DNA of 64,000 bases from Hymenobacter sp. DG01. GTDB lineage: Bacteria > Bacteroidota > Bacteroidia > Cytophagales > Hymenobacteraceae. The position numbers and the translations under genes were made by a program. The stretch is taken from NCBI RefSeq assembly GCF_006352025.1, contig NZ_CP040936.1:1240001-1304000 (forward strand), read 5' to 3'. The notes below the pieces were generated by a model, which had not been told where the DNA came from, did not search any database, and saw nothing but the letters and a program-made list of their open reading frames with translations. Below, piece by piece: positions 16,873 through 25,898 of this stretch. Position 1 is the first letter of the stretch. The number at the start of each line of letters is the position of its first letter.

Positions 16873-17886
16873 ATGCATAGTGTCCGGCTTCTGGCTCTTC
16901 GTCTGGGATTAGGAATCAGCCTGCTTGGGGCCGCTTCTCTGGTGCAGGCCCAAACGGCGGCCCCTACCCCCGCCGCGGCCGCCGAACCGGCTAGCCCTAC
17001 CCCTGCTCCGGCTTCAAACACTCCCGCCTCAACAATTCCGCCCGTTACCAGTCAGGCCCCTTCTCCGGTTATGGGTGCCCAGCCGGTTCAACTGCCTCTG
17101 CCCCAGGCCAGCCCCCGGGCCTCAGTTATCCAGACGTTTGGCCTTACCGAAGTAACCGTGGACTACCATGCTCCCTCCGTGCGCGGCCGGGCCGTGTGGG
17201 GGGGCCTCGTTCCCTACGACCAGATCTGGCGGGCCGGCGCCAATGAAAACACCCTGATTAAGTTCTCGACGCCTGTGCTATTGCGCGGCCAGACGGTGCC
17301 GGCCGGGCAGTACTCCTTTTACGTCATGCCCCACCAGGATCGGGACTGGGAACTGGTGCTTAACCGCGTAACCACCCACTGGGGCGCCGAGGGCTACGAT
17401 CAGCGCGACGATGTTATTCGGGTGCCGGTGATACCCGAGACGGCCCCTTTCCACGAAAACCTGCTGTACTGGTTTTCCGATATCAAATCTACCGGGGCTC
17501 ACCTCAACCTGACCTGGGAAAAGCGGACGCTCGTTCTGCCCATCGAGACGGAAGTGCACAAGCAGGTACTCAGCGGCATTGAGCAAGTACTGCAGCAAAA
17601 GCCCGGCGACTGGCAGCTGCTAGCCCAGGCCGCCGACTACCTAGTGCAGAACAACATCGAAGCCGAACGCGCCCTGACGTATATTAATGAATCGTTGCGC
17701 CTGCAGGATGCGGCCTCCAATAATTGGATTAAGGCCCGGCTGCTGGCCCAGCAGCAGGACTTCGGCACGGCCATCGTATATGCCCGCAAGGCCATCAAGT
17801 TGGGCGACAAGGAAGACAGCGCCTTCAAAAATCAGTTACCCAGCATGCGCATTGCCCTCACGGAGTGGCAGGCCAAGGCGTATTAA
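16873..17886 (+). CDS. Secreted DUF2911-family protein
   Basis: 337 residues from ATG at 16873 (MHSVRLLALRLGLG); the open frame continues far upstream, but this Met begins a clear signal peptide ending near VQAQ. A low-complexity Pro/Ala/Thr spacer follows to about residue 75. The DUF2911 domain (about 85-235) has the VDYHAPSVRGR, WRAGANENTLIKFSTPVLL and AGQYSFYVMP motifs. The C-terminal third is helical and TPR-like. Proteins of this family are common and uncharacterised in Bacteroidota. It is divergent from the his leader and ends in its own terminator. Confidence 0.85.
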   Translation: MHSVRLLALRLGLGISLLGAASLVQAQTAAPTPAAAAEPASPTPAPASNTPASTIPPVTSQAPSPVMGAQPVQLPLPQASPRASVIQTFGLTEVTVDYHAPSVRGRAVWGGLVPYDQIWRAGANENTLIKFSTPVLLRGQTVPAGQYSFYVMPHQDRDWELVLNRVTTHWGAEGYDQRDDVIRVPVIPETAPFHENLLYWFSDIKSTGAHLNLTWEKRTLVLPIETEVHKQVLSGIEQVLQQKPGDWQLLAQAADYLVQNNIEAERALTYINESLRLQDAASNNWIKARLLAQQQDFGTAIVYARKAIKLGDKEDSAFKNQLPSMRIALTEWQAKAY

Positions 17887-17915
17887 AGGGACTCGTACAA
17901 GGAATACTTCCCTTG

Positions 17916-17945
17916 AAAAAGCAGCCCTCCTGAGGGCTGCTTTTT
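17916..17945 (+). terminator. Strong intrinsic terminator
   Basis: Perfect 14-bp arms aaaaagcagccctc/gagggctgcttttt with a 2-base loop, followed by more T. It comes 29 bases after the DUF2911 gene. Confidence 0.9.
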
Positions 17946-17979
17946 TGTTGCTTTCTCGCCGAGCCCTTTATTTCATGAT

Positions 17980-18546
17980 ATGGAGGAGTTTTTAGCGCTT
18001 TGTCATGCTATTCAGGCTTTGTCGCCGGAGCTGGAACTGGCCCTACGCCAGCAGGTACGGCAGGAAACTGTGGTCCAGCGGCAGCTCTTGCTTCAACCCG
18101 GCCAGATTGCACACCGCCTCTACTTTCTGGAAACCGGCCTGGTGCGGGGCTTCCACCTGAAAGACGGTAAAGAAGTAACCGCGTGGTTTATGCGGGAGGG
18201 CGACTTTGTCATCTCCATTCTGAGCTTCTTTTCCCAGCAGCCTTCGCACGAGTATCTGCAGGCCCTGACGCCCTGTACCTTGTGGTCGTTGAGCTACGAG
18301 CAGCTGCAGCAGCTCTACCAGCAGTTTCCGGAGTTTAACTATATCGGCCGCGTACTCACGGAGAAGTACTACGTACTCAGCGAGCAACGGGCTCTGCACC
18401 TGCGCATGCTTTCGGCCCCGGAGCGCTACGACAAGCTCCTGCTCGACTTCCCGGATATCTTTCAGCGCGTCCCGCTGAAGCTATTGGCGTCGCACCTGGG
18501 CCTCACCCCCGAAACCCTCAGCCGCTTGCGCGCCCGCCGTTCTTGA
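17980..18546 (+). CDS. Crp/Fnr-family transcriptional regulator
   Basis: 188 residues. The N-terminal cyclic-nucleotide-type beta barrel (about 25-115) has LLQPGQIAHRLYFLETGLVRGF and the GDFVISILSFFSQQPS strand. A long helix with YYVLSEQRALHLRML leads into the C-terminal winged helix, whose recognition part is LKLLASHLGLTPETLSRLRA. The canonical cAMP-binding Arg/Glu pair is absent, as in most Bacteroidota members, so the ligand is unknown. The next gene starts within a few bases and may be co-transcribed. Confidence 0.88.
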   Translation: MEEFLALCHAIQALSPELELALRQQVRQETVVQRQLLLQPGQIAHRLYFLETGLVRGFHLKDGKEVTAWFMREGDFVISILSFFSQQPSHEYLQALTPCTLWSLSYEQLQQLYQQFPEFNYIGRVLTEKYYVLSEQRALHLRMLSAPERYDKLLLDFPDIFQRVPLKLLASHLGLTPETLSRLRARRS

Positions 18547-18621
18547 TAAATGTCAAGAGTTGCCAGAAGCAGAAACCTCACCTTTGAGCATGGTTTCACC
18601 TTCTTTTCTGGTAACAGCGCC

Positions 18622-19092
18622 ATGCTCCACCAACGCCTAACTATTTTAACGGCCACTTTGCTTTCAGCTCTGTTGCTGGGTAGCAACGTCCTGCTGGGCT
18701 ACTATGCCGCGCCGTGGGAAATTCTGCTGACTCCGGTAGTGCTCGTAGCTACCAGCCTGCTCCTGCTCACCACCCGCAGTGTACGCCCTACCCCCGTACT
18801 CCGCGCTCTACTGCTAGCCCTGCTGATTTGTGGCCACGATATGGGGGTGAAGCTCTACGGCGGGGGTAGCCACGACGCGGAAGGCCAGGGAGTTATCCAT
18901 GCCTTTCTGTTTATGGGCCTTCTGCCGGCCTACTGCATTCTGATCCTGAAAGTTAGCCAGCTGAAAGGACTGGCACCCTGGCACATCCGGCTGGCGGCCT
19001 GCCTGCTGTTTCCGCTGGTGCTGGCGGTCCATCTGTACTTCTTTGGCGCGCTTGGTTATGGCGTCTCAAATGATTGCCGGTACAGCTGCTGA
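18622..19092 (+). CDS. Hypothetical membrane protein
   Basis: 156 residues from ATG at 18622 (MLHQRLTILTATLL); an ATG at 18550, four bases after the Crp/Fnr stop, would add 24 polar residues. Four hydrophobic segments are evident (about 8-28, 34-52, 62-80, 125-145), with a His-rich loop GGGSHDAEGQGVIH. No family was recognised. Its position suggests that it belongs with the upstream regulator. It converges on the TonB-dependent receptor without an obvious terminator between them. Confidence 0.6.
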   Translation: MLHQRLTILTATLLSALLLGSNVLLGYYAAPWEILLTPVVLVATSLLLLTTRSVRPTPVLRALLLALLICGHDMGVKLYGGGSHDAEGQGVIHAFLFMGLLPAYCILILKVSQLKGLAPWHIRLAACLLFPLVLAVHLYFFGALGYGVSNDCRYSC

Positions 19093-19101
19093 CGCGCCCG
19101 G

Positions 19102-21663
19102 CTAGAAACGGGCAATAACCCGCAGGTTCACCAGGCGGCGCGACAGAAAGTTAGGAACAGCGTAGGTGCGCCCGTTCAGGTCCTGGACGTAGTTGTAGCC
19201 GGCCAGGTTATCGGCGGCTAGAATATTGAGAATTTCCAGGCTGGCCCACAGGGTCTTGAGCTGCACCGCGCGGCCACTGGCTTCTTCCACGGGCGTGCGC
19301 AGGGTGAGCACTTTGGTAAAGCCCAGATCCACGCGCTTGTAGGCCCGGGTCAGCTCACTGGTACCGCGCAGGTCGGGGTCGTCGGGGGGGCTAAACGGCA
19401 GGCCCGTACCAAACACCAGGTTCACGTAGCCCTTCACGGAGGGATTACCCGGCAGGTTATCCTGCAGAAATATGCCCAGGTTCAGGCGCTGATCCGAGGG
19501 GCGCCGGATGTAGCCCTTGGGCTGGCGGCTGATTACGGTGGTCCGATCTTCGTTATAGATGTTGAGGGAGTCGCCGGCCAGGTTTTCGCGGGTGGTGAGC
19601 AGGCCCAGGCTAAACCACGACTCGGTGCCCGGAATAAACTCTCCGCTTACGCGGGCATCGAGGCCGGCGGCGTATGCTTTGGCGTTGTTCTGGGCGTAGT
19701 AGCGCAGGCGCACGTTATCAATGTCGTAGGGCACGACGTCGGTGAGGTACTTGTAGTAAGCCTCGCCGGTAAAGCGGAACGGCCGCCCCCACTTGGTAAA
19801 GCGCAGCTCATTGCCCACAATAAAGTGCAGGGAGCGTTGGGCCCGCAGCTCCGGGTTCAGCTGGCCCTGCTGGGCCTGTGGCGCCCCCGACTGGTAGCGC
19901 AGCTCCCGGTAGAACGGAGGCTGGTAGTACATCCCGGCGGCAGCTTTCCAGGATACGCGCGGGTTGCGGGCGCTGGTAAAAGCGTACTGCACCCGTGGGC
20001 TAACGGTGAGTTGCTGGTTGATGGACCAGTGGTTCAGACGCAGTCCGTAGGTGAGGGTTTTCAGCGAATCGAACTGGTAGGTGTGCTGGAGGTAGCCCTG
20101 GGTGCGGGTGCTTTCCAGCTTCAGATCGGAAACCAGCCGGGTGCGCCGGGCCTCCGGCACGTAATCGGCCGAGTCGGTGAAGCTGTATTCGTTGAGCTGG
20201 TCCTCAATCCGCTCCCGGCCCGCTTTCAACCCCCAGCGCACCGTGCTCCTCTCCCCGGGCGTCCAGGTGCCGCGGGTTTCCACGGTAGCAATGCGGGCCG
20301 TGAGGTTGTTGCGAGAGTGGTCGAAGCGCGAGCCCAGCCCCCGCCGGTTCACATCCAGGTTATAGTCCGGCGAGTTCGGGTCGCGGTTGATTTCAGCAAT
20401 GCTGTAGGCGGCTTCCACGTCGCGGTACTCAAACTCGCGCGAATACAGCAGCCCGCCCAGTAGCTCCAGCTGCAGGTTGGGTCGCAGCTCGTGGCGCAGG
20501 TTCAGTCCGCCCTGGTAGGTATCGTACTGCATGCGCTCCTGCCCGGCGTAGCCAATATAAAGGCGGGAAAGCTGGTTGGCGGCCGTGCTGAAGGTGCTTT
20601 CCCCGCTTTCCGGGTTGAAGCGGTAATCGTTGTGGGCAAAGGTGTTTAGCAGGCCCAGCGTGGTACGCTCCGGGTTGTTCCGGGGGCCCAGGGCTACCGT
20701 AATCAGGCTTTGCCCGTCATAGAAGGTAGGGTTGTAGCGGCCCTGCTGTTGTTGCAGGGAGTTAAACACGTAGGTGGCATTCTTGTAGCGCACCCCGGCC
20801 AGGTAGCTGATGCGCTTGTTCGGTGAGGACGCTTCCACGTGGGCCGTGCCCCCCACCAGACTGGCCGTGGCCGAGGCACCAAACTTGGCGGGCTGCTTGT
20901 ACTCGATATTCAGCACCGAAGACAGCTTGTCGCCAAACCGGGGCTGCCACCCCCCGGTCGAAAACTCGACCCGGTTGACCAGATCGGGGTTAATAAAGCT
21001 GAGGCCTTCCTGGGTAGCGGCCGTCACCAGAAACGGCCGGTACACCTCAAAGCCGTTGACGTACACCAGGTTTTCCTCGTAGTTGCCGCCGCGCACGGAG
21101 TAGGTGCTAGTTAGCTCGTTGGTGCTGGCTACCCCCGGCAGGGTCTTGAGCACGGCGCTGAAGTCGCCGAAGGGCGAGGGAATTTCTTTGGCCGTGCGCG
21201 GCTCCAGCTGCATAACGCTCACTTGCTCGCGCGTATCGGCCGCATCAGAGCGGCCCCGCACGGTTACGTTGCCCAGGGCCCGGGAATCTTCGATCAGAGT
21301 CAGGCTCAGCTCCCGCTTCTCCTGCAGGTTTAAGGGCAGGCGCAGGGTCTGGTAGCCCAGGCGGCGCGCTACCAACACGGGTTCCTTGCCGCTCTGGGGC
21401 CGCACCACGCTTAGGGCAAAGCGGCCCCGGTCATCGGTATTGGTGCCCCCGGCCAGGCCCTCCACTCCCACCGCTACCTGCTCCAACGGCTGTCCGGCCG
21501 CATCGCGCACGGTGCCCGTTACCAGCACCCGCGCCGTTGCCGGTTGCTGGGCCTGAAGTATCCCGAGGGGGCTGGCCACCAGCACCAGGGTAGCGCAGAC
21601 GGGAAGCGGCCGGAGCAGCAAGGGCAGCCACAGCAGCGGATAAGAGCGGAAAAGAGTGGGCAT
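19102..21663 (-). CDS. TonB-dependent outer-membrane receptor
   Basis: 853 residues. Signal peptide (about 1-38), then a carboxypeptidase-like regulatory domain with VTGTVRDAAGQPLEQVAVGV near 48-68, then a plug domain with ETPSPFGDF-like KEIPSPFGDFSAVLKTLPGV and YSVRGGNYEENLVYVNGFEV, and a long beta barrel ending in NLRVIARF with the terminal Phe typical of outer-membrane proteins. It should import a siderophore, vitamin or glycan using TonB energy; the ligand is unknown, and no SusD partner is adjacent. It begins 8 bases after rpe, so the two are likely co-transcribed. Confidence 0.9.
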   Translation of the reverse strand: MPTLFRSYPLLWLPLLLRPLPVCATLVLVASPLGILQAQQPATARVLVTGTVRDAAGQPLEQVAVGVEGLAGGTNTDDRGRFALSVVRPQSGKEPVLVARRLGYQTLRLPLNLQEKRELSLTLIEDSRALGNVTVRGRSDAADTREQVSVMQLEPRTAKEIPSPFGDFSAVLKTLPGVASTNELTSTYSVRGGNYEENLVYVNGFEVYRPFLVTAATQEGLSFINPDLVNRVEFSTGGWQPRFGDKLSSVLNIEYKQPAKFGASATASLVGGTAHVEASSPNKRISYLAGVRYKNATYVFNSLQQQQGRYNPTFYDGQSLITVALGPRNNPERTTLGLLNTFAHNDYRFNPESGESTFSTAANQLSRLYIGYAGQERMQYDTYQGGLNLRHELRPNLQLELLGGLLYSREFEYRDVEAAYSIAEINRDPNSPDYNLDVNRRGLGSRFDHSRNNLTARIATVETRGTWTPGERSTVRWGLKAGRERIEDQLNEYSFTDSADYVPEARRTRLVSDLKLESTRTQGYLQHTYQFDSLKTLTYGLRLNHWSINQQLTVSPRVQYAFTSARNPRVSWKAAAGMYYQPPFYRELRYQSGAPQAQQGQLNPELRAQRSLHFIVGNELRFTKWGRPFRFTGEAYYKYLTDVVPYDIDNVRLRYYAQNNAKAYAAGLDARVSGEFIPGTESWFSLGLLTTRENLAGDSLNIYNEDRTTVISRQPKGYIRRPSDQRLNLGIFLQDNLPGNPSVKGYVNLVFGTGLPFSPPDDPDLRGTSELTRAYKRVDLGFTKVLTLRTPVEEASGRAVQLKTLWASLEILNILAADNLAGYNYVQDLNGRTYAVPNFLSRRLVNLRVIARF

Positions 21664-21671
21664 CCGCGGGC

Positions 21672-22373
21672 TTAGTTGTAGTCTTCTGTATCAGCGGGGG
21701 CCGCTAGCTGCTGGCGCATCTGGGCCAGGGTAGCCACCGGATCAGCGGAGTTAAATACAAAGGAGCCGGCCACCAGCACGTCGGCCCCGGCTTCTACCAG
21801 CGCCGCAGCGTTGTCCAGGGTTACGCCCCCGTCTATTTCAATTAGTGCCCCCGAGCCGCTGTCCACCAGCAGTTCCTTGAGGGCGGCTACCTTGCGCAGG
21901 GTGTTCGGGATAAACGTTTGACCGCCGAAGCCCGGATTTACCGACATCACACAAACCAGATCCAGGTCGGCGGCAATTTCCTCCAGCACCCACACCGGCG
22001 TATGCGGATTGAGGGCTACCCCCGCCCGGCAGCCCAGCTGCTTGATCTGCTGCACCACCCGGTGCAGGTGAGGGCAGGCCTCGTAGTGCACCGTAATGTT
22101 GGCGGCCCCGGCGTCGCGGAAGGCACTGAGGTAGTGCTGGGGCTCCTCTATCATCAGGTGCACATCAATGGGCTGCCGGGCGTGCCGGTGCACGGCCTGC
22201 AGCACCGGAATACCGAAGGATATATTGGGCACGAAGCGCCCGTCCATCACGTCGAAGTGCAGCCAGTCAGCGGCCGAGCCGGCCAAACGCTCGGTTTCGA
22301 ATTGCAGATTGCCAAAATCAGCGGCCAGAAGTGAGGGGGCCAGTAGCGGGGCCATACGGCGGGTCGGGTTCAT
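21672..22373 (-). CDS. rpe: Ribulose-phosphate 3-epimerase
   Basis: 233 residues from ATG at 22373 (MNPTRRMAPLLAPSLLAADF); a second Met lies six residues on. TIM barrel with LAPSLLAADFGNL, HFDVMDGRFVPNISFG (metal and catalytic Asp), VHLMIEEP, VMSVNPGFGGQTF and IEIDGGVTLDN. It interconverts ribulose-5-P and xylulose-5-P in the pentose phosphate pathway. A weak TACTTTCG lies just upstream. Its coupling to a TonB-dependent receptor is unusual in function. Confidence 0.96.
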   Translation of the reverse strand: MNPTRRMAPLLAPSLLAADFGNLQFETERLAGSAADWLHFDVMDGRFVPNISFGIPVLQAVHRHARQPIDVHLMIEEPQHYLSAFRDAGAANITVHYEACPHLHRVVQQIKQLGCRAGVALNPHTPVWVLEEIAADLDLVCVMSVNPGFGGQTFIPNTLRKVAALKELLVDSGSGALIEIDGGVTLDNAAALVEAGADVLVAGSFVFNSADPVATLAQMRQQLAAPADTEDYN

Positions 22374-22520
22374 AGCACGAAAGTAGCGGATTGCCGTGAG
22401 GTGCAAACAGGGTCAGCCCCGGATACTCACCGGAAAGCCAGGGGCAGTTCCGCCTGCTATGCTGCCCCTGGCATTTTCCCGGGCTACCTGCGGGCCCGTC
22501 AGGACGCCACCTCATATAAA

Positions 22521-22555
22521 CGAGGCGCCGGAACAACCAGTGTTCCGGCGCCTCG
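22521..22555 (-). terminator. Strong terminator
   Basis: Perfect 15-bp arms cgaggcgccggaaca/tgttccggcgcctcg with a 5-base loop. It follows the stop of the minus-strand gene at 22582, and TTTATA follows on that strand. Confidence 0.85.
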
Positions 22556-22581
22556 GCTTCTATCAGGCAGCAGGCTAAAAG

Positions 22582-22902
22582 CTAGCTGGGCTTTTCCCAG
22601 GCTCGCCAATCGAGCTTGCCATCCTCGGTTTTACGCAGAAATACGGTTTGGTCGTCGTCCTGGCGCTTGCCAAAGGTCACGTCGCCGCGGCAGTCCAGGC
22701 ACTTTACGGAGGTGTACTTGAACTTGTCCTGGGCTACCCGGGCCGTCAGATCCAGGTTGTCGGAGCCGCAGAGGCCGCACTTCGGCACATCGGGGAAGCT
22801 CAGCCGGTCGTATTCGGCCACCACTTCGTGGAAGTTGGCGCCTTGCACCGTGAAGTGAAACTGCCGGCGCCCGATGCGCTTGGAGACCATCATTTGTAAC
22901 AT
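22582..22902 (-). CDS. Small zinc-ribbon-like hypothetical protein
   Basis: 106 residues. Two Cys pairs, PKCGLCGSDNL and VKCLDCRGD, about 26 residues apart make a plausible zinc ribbon. The N terminus (RRQFHFTVQGANFHEVV) looks like beta strands. No known catalytic motif was seen. It has a strong terminator of its own, and no operon partner is evident. A role in nucleic-acid binding is inference from the ribbon alone. Confidence 0.75.
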   Translation of the reverse strand: MLQMMVSKRIGRRQFHFTVQGANFHEVVAEYDRLSFPDVPKCGLCGSDNLDLTARVAQDKFKYTSVKCLDCRGDVTFGKRQDDDQTVFLRKTEDGKLDWRAWEKPS

Positions 22903-23087
22903 ACTGGAAGAGAGTTGGAAGTGTATAAATGCCTTGATGGCTGTTCTTATGAAACAAAGCAGGCCCCTGATGAGTGCCCTTTTGACTAATTAAATTTGCA
23001 CATTACTAACCAAAATAGCAAACTAAAAACATCATTTCCATTAAAAAGCCGATGGAACCTGGTGTCCCTTGCCCCCGAAGCCGCTGT
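22903..23087. other. AT-rich intergenic gap
   Basis: About 185 bases between a protease gene and the zinc-ribbon gene. It contains a perfect TAAATTTG on the plus strand at 22991-22998, but no plus-strand gene follows. No terminator for the protease was seen. Confidence 0.4.
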
Positions 23088-24803
23088 CTATAGCTTCACG
23101 AACCGCACGGTGCGCTGCTCCCGGCCGGCACTCACAGTGCAGGTGTACACCCCTTTTATCAGCAGGCCCGGCCGCAGGCGCACAGCCGCCGCCGTGGTGG
23201 CTGCTACCTCTTCCTCTGCCACCAGCGCCCCCCGGGCATCGTAAATCCGTACGCGCAGGGGTACGCCCTGAAAGCCTACCGCCAGCTGCAGATACAGCTC
23301 CGTTTCCTTCACCGGGTTGGGGTAAATAAATAACTCCTGCCGGGCCGAGGCGGTCTGGGTGGCCAGTGGGGTGCCGGGGTTAGCCAGGTTGTATGCCCGC
23401 ACGAAGTCGGGGATGCCGTAGCCTACCTCATCGTTGGGGGTAGTGGCCCGGCTACCGGAGCGCTGCAGAAAGCTGATAACCTGCTGGGCCGTTAGCTGGG
23501 GGTTGGCCTGCCAGAAACCGGCCACCATCCCCGCCAGCACCGGGCACGAGTACGAGGTGCCGTTGCCACGGTTTACACGGCCATCCGGCGACACAATGGC
23601 GGTTTGCTGCCCCATAGCCGACAGGTTAGGCTTGATGCGCCCATCGGCCGTAGGGCCGCGGGAACTGAAGCTGGCTCGCGCCAGCAGTGAGTCCACGGCC
23701 CCTACGGTCAGGATGGAGTCGGCATCGGCGGGAGCCGTGACGTAGCGCCAGGTGTTGCCTCCCTCGTTGCCGGCGCTGTTCACCACCAGCATGCCTACCC
23801 GGGCGGCCAGGGTAGCGGCGCGGGTCGAAATAGCCGTGCGTCCGTTCAGGTCGGCGTAGGTATAGTCGATGGAAGGGTAATCAAAAGTGGTGTAGCTCAG
23901 CGAGGAGCTGATGATATCCACGCCCGCAGAGTCGGCATACTCGGCCGCAATCAGCCAGTTGGCTTCTTCTACGGGGTGTTCAGAGTAAATATCCTCCGTG
24001 ATGCAGAGGTGGTAGGTAGCCTGGGGTGCCGTCCCGATATAAGCGCCGGGCTCGTTGGCGGCCATGGTGGACAGGCAGTGAGTGCCGTGACTGTTGCGCT
24101 GATAAACCGCCGTGTTCTTATCCACGAAGTTAAAGGTGCTGGCCAGGCGTTGCTCATTACGCAGGGAAGCAAAGGCAGGCGCCGTATTTACGCCCGGAAA
24201 ACCGGCATCAAACACGGCAATCTGCAGGCCTTCGCCCCGGAAGCCGGCCTCATGCATACGCACGGCCCCAATCATGTGGGCCTGCGTGTACGCCTTGCCG
24301 TAGGGGTTGGCGCTGGTGCTTTCCGGCGTGGTGGGGGTCTGCTCGCCTTCCCCCCGCTTGCGGCTGCCGGGCAGGCCCCGGTTCAGGGTCCGGGCCCCGC
24401 GTACGCACGGCAGGGCCTGCAGCTGTTGCAGCGTGGCCGAGTCGCAGGCCACCACGGCGGCGTTAAACCAGCGGGAGGTGTACCAGAGCTGGGCGCCGGG
24501 CACGGCCTTTACCTGCTGCACGTAGGCCGGACTTACCGGTAAGTCGCGGGGTAGCAGGGCAATGTTCTGGCGCTGGCGCCGCTGCACGGCCCGGGCCGAG
24601 AGAAACGTCTGAGGCTGGCTAAGCTGGTGGGGTGTGCCGGCTTTATCTTTGAAATAAATCAGGTGCTTGCGCACGGTACCAGGGGCCGGGGAAGTGGGCC
24701 CCGGGGCCGCCAGACGGGAACTGGCTTCGACGGGCGCGGGGGCTGCCGATGCACTCAGCCCAAGGGCCAGCGCCAGGCCGGAAAAGAAACGAGAAAAAAC
24801 CAT
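23088..24803 (-). CDS. Secreted subtilisin-like (S8) serine protease with T9SS sorting domain
   Basis: 571 residues from ATG at 24803 (MVFSRFFSGLALALG), which opens a signal peptide; the frame continues upstream. A prodomain with KHLIYFKDKAGTPHQL and FLSARAVQRRQRQNI precedes the S8 domain. The catalytic triad is Asp in LQIAVFDAGFPG (about 195), His in NSHGTHCLSTMA (about 236) and Ser in GNGTSYSCPVLAGM (about 416). The usual DTG is DAG here. The last 80 residues form a type A T9SS sorting domain: LFIYPNPVKETELYLQL to GVYTCTVSAGREQRTVRFVKL. The protein should cross the outer membrane by the type IX system and digest external protein. Confidence 0.92.
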   Translation of the reverse strand: MVFSRFFSGLALALGLSASAAPAPVEASSRLAAPGPTSPAPGTVRKHLIYFKDKAGTPHQLSQPQTFLSARAVQRRQRQNIALLPRDLPVSPAYVQQVKAVPGAQLWYTSRWFNAAVVACDSATLQQLQALPCVRGARTLNRGLPGSRKRGEGEQTPTTPESTSANPYGKAYTQAHMIGAVRMHEAGFRGEGLQIAVFDAGFPGVNTAPAFASLRNEQRLASTFNFVDKNTAVYQRNSHGTHCLSTMAANEPGAYIGTAPQATYHLCITEDIYSEHPVEEANWLIAAEYADSAGVDIISSSLSYTTFDYPSIDYTYADLNGRTAISTRAATLAARVGMLVVNSAGNEGGNTWRYVTAPADADSILTVGAVDSLLARASFSSRGPTADGRIKPNLSAMGQQTAIVSPDGRVNRGNGTSYSCPVLAGMVAGFWQANPQLTAQQVISFLQRSGSRATTPNDEVGYGIPDFVRAYNLANPGTPLATQTASARQELFIYPNPVKETELYLQLAVGFQGVPLRVRIYDARGALVAEEEVAATTAAAVRLRPGLLIKGVYTCTVSAGREQRTVRFVKL

Positions 24804-24902
24804 TCGGATGGCAACTAGACTTGCCGGAAGATACAAAGGAATCCGGTCTTTTGTCCTTTTCCGGGGCATTTTGTACTGCCTCATCTACCCCCCGGAAAGC
24901 AA

Positions 24903-24940
24903 AAAACCGGCTAGTACAGCAAGCTGCACCAGCCGGTTTT
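24903..24940 (-). terminator. Terminator for the lipoprotein gene
   Basis: The arms aaaaccggct and agccggtttt pair. On the minus strand TTTTTTGC follows. It lies 28 bases past the stop codon at 24968. Confidence 0.8.
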
Positions 24941-24967
24941 GCTGGCAGAGTACTCCGCGTGAAACGC

Positions 24968-25711
24968 CTACTTGCCCGAATCAATCAGGACCTCACTGCG
25001 CGACTGGCCCTGCTGCCGGAAGGCCGGGTTGCAGCCAACGGCGTCGCAGCGGCTGATGAAGCGGCGGCGCACCCGGTACACCGGACCTACTCCCCGGGCA
25101 AAGGTGCTGCGGATGACGGTGTAGTATGCCGCGTTTATTTCCTTGTCCGATACGTCGCTGGTGGTGGTCACCGTGTTATCGTACTGGTAAGTTTTCCCGC
25201 CCCGACTGATGCTGAAGGGCTGCCCCACCCGGGTGTAAAAGCGGTTCACGGCCACCAACGTATCCAGGGAGTTGAAGGCGTTCCAGTTCCAGGACTTGTC
25301 TTCCTGCACCGGAAAAACCAGCTCTACGGTGCGGCGATTGTTGCGCTGCTCGGTCAGGGACCGGCTGGTGGCTGTCACGGTAATAATGGAGTCCACCTTC
25401 CAGGCATCTGTGGGCAGTGTGCGGCGCGAGCGGATAATGCGGTACACGGGTTGCCCGGTAGCATCGGTTTCCAGCCCGGTATCTACCTGCTCCTTAAACT
25501 GAAAGCGGCTGACGGTGGGCACATTGGCCTGGTAGGACGTATCTACCACGTCGTACACCCGGTAGGCGCCTGCTTCCAGGGGAAAATAATCGCGCCCCGA
25601 CTCAGGAACGGCTTCTGTCTGGTTTTCGCAGCCGGCCAGTCCGGCCGCCATAAGTCCGCCCAGCAACAGGCTGGCCCGGCGGCCCGATACGAGAGTAGCT
25701 AGTGAATACAT
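24968..25711 (-). CDS. Hypothetical lipoprotein
   Basis: 247 residues from ATG at 25711 (MYSLATLVSGRRASLL); another ATG is three codons upstream. A lipobox LAGC near residue 26 marks it as a lipoprotein. The mature part is a beta-rich domain with paired DTSYQANVPTVSRFQF and YTVIRSTFARGVGPVYRVRRRF strands. It has a C-terminal Cys pair. I do not recognise a family or function. It is monocistronic with a terminator. Confidence 0.75.
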   Translation of the reverse strand: MYSLATLVSGRRASLLLGGLMAAGLAGCENQTEAVPESGRDYFPLEAGAYRVYDVVDTSYQANVPTVSRFQFKEQVDTGLETDATGQPVYRIIRSRRTLPTDAWKVDSIITVTATSRSLTEQRNNRRTVELVFPVQEDKSWNWNAFNSLDTLVAVNRFYTRVGQPFSISRGGKTYQYDNTVTTTSDVSDKEINAAYYTVIRSTFARGVGPVYRVRRRFISRCDAVGCNPAFRQQGQSRSEVLIDSGK

Positions 25712-25837
25712 CTGGCACATAGAGTTGTAATAAGGGCAGAAAAATAGCACAGGATTCGGACTCCTACCCCCTACCGTCGGCCGAACCACCATTACGGCCG
25801 ACCAGGGCAGGCACGGTCCATACCGGAAGCCGCAACA

Positions 25838-25871
25838 CCTGGGGGCGCAAACAAGGGTTTGCGCCCCCAGG
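25838..25871 (-). terminator. Hairpin terminator of mnmA
   Basis: Perfect 15-bp arms cctgggggcgcaaac/gtttgcgcccccagg with a 4-base loop, 28 bases after the mnmA stop at 25899. The T run is weak. Confidence 0.7.
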
Positions 25872-25898
25872 CCATAGGGCAGCGGCAGGACCGGCAGC

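Noticed and set aside
22991..22998. Perfect TAAATTTG on the plus strand
   Set aside because: No plus-strand gene follows, and the next gene is on the other strand. It may be chance in AT-rich sequence, though a small RNA cannot be excluded.
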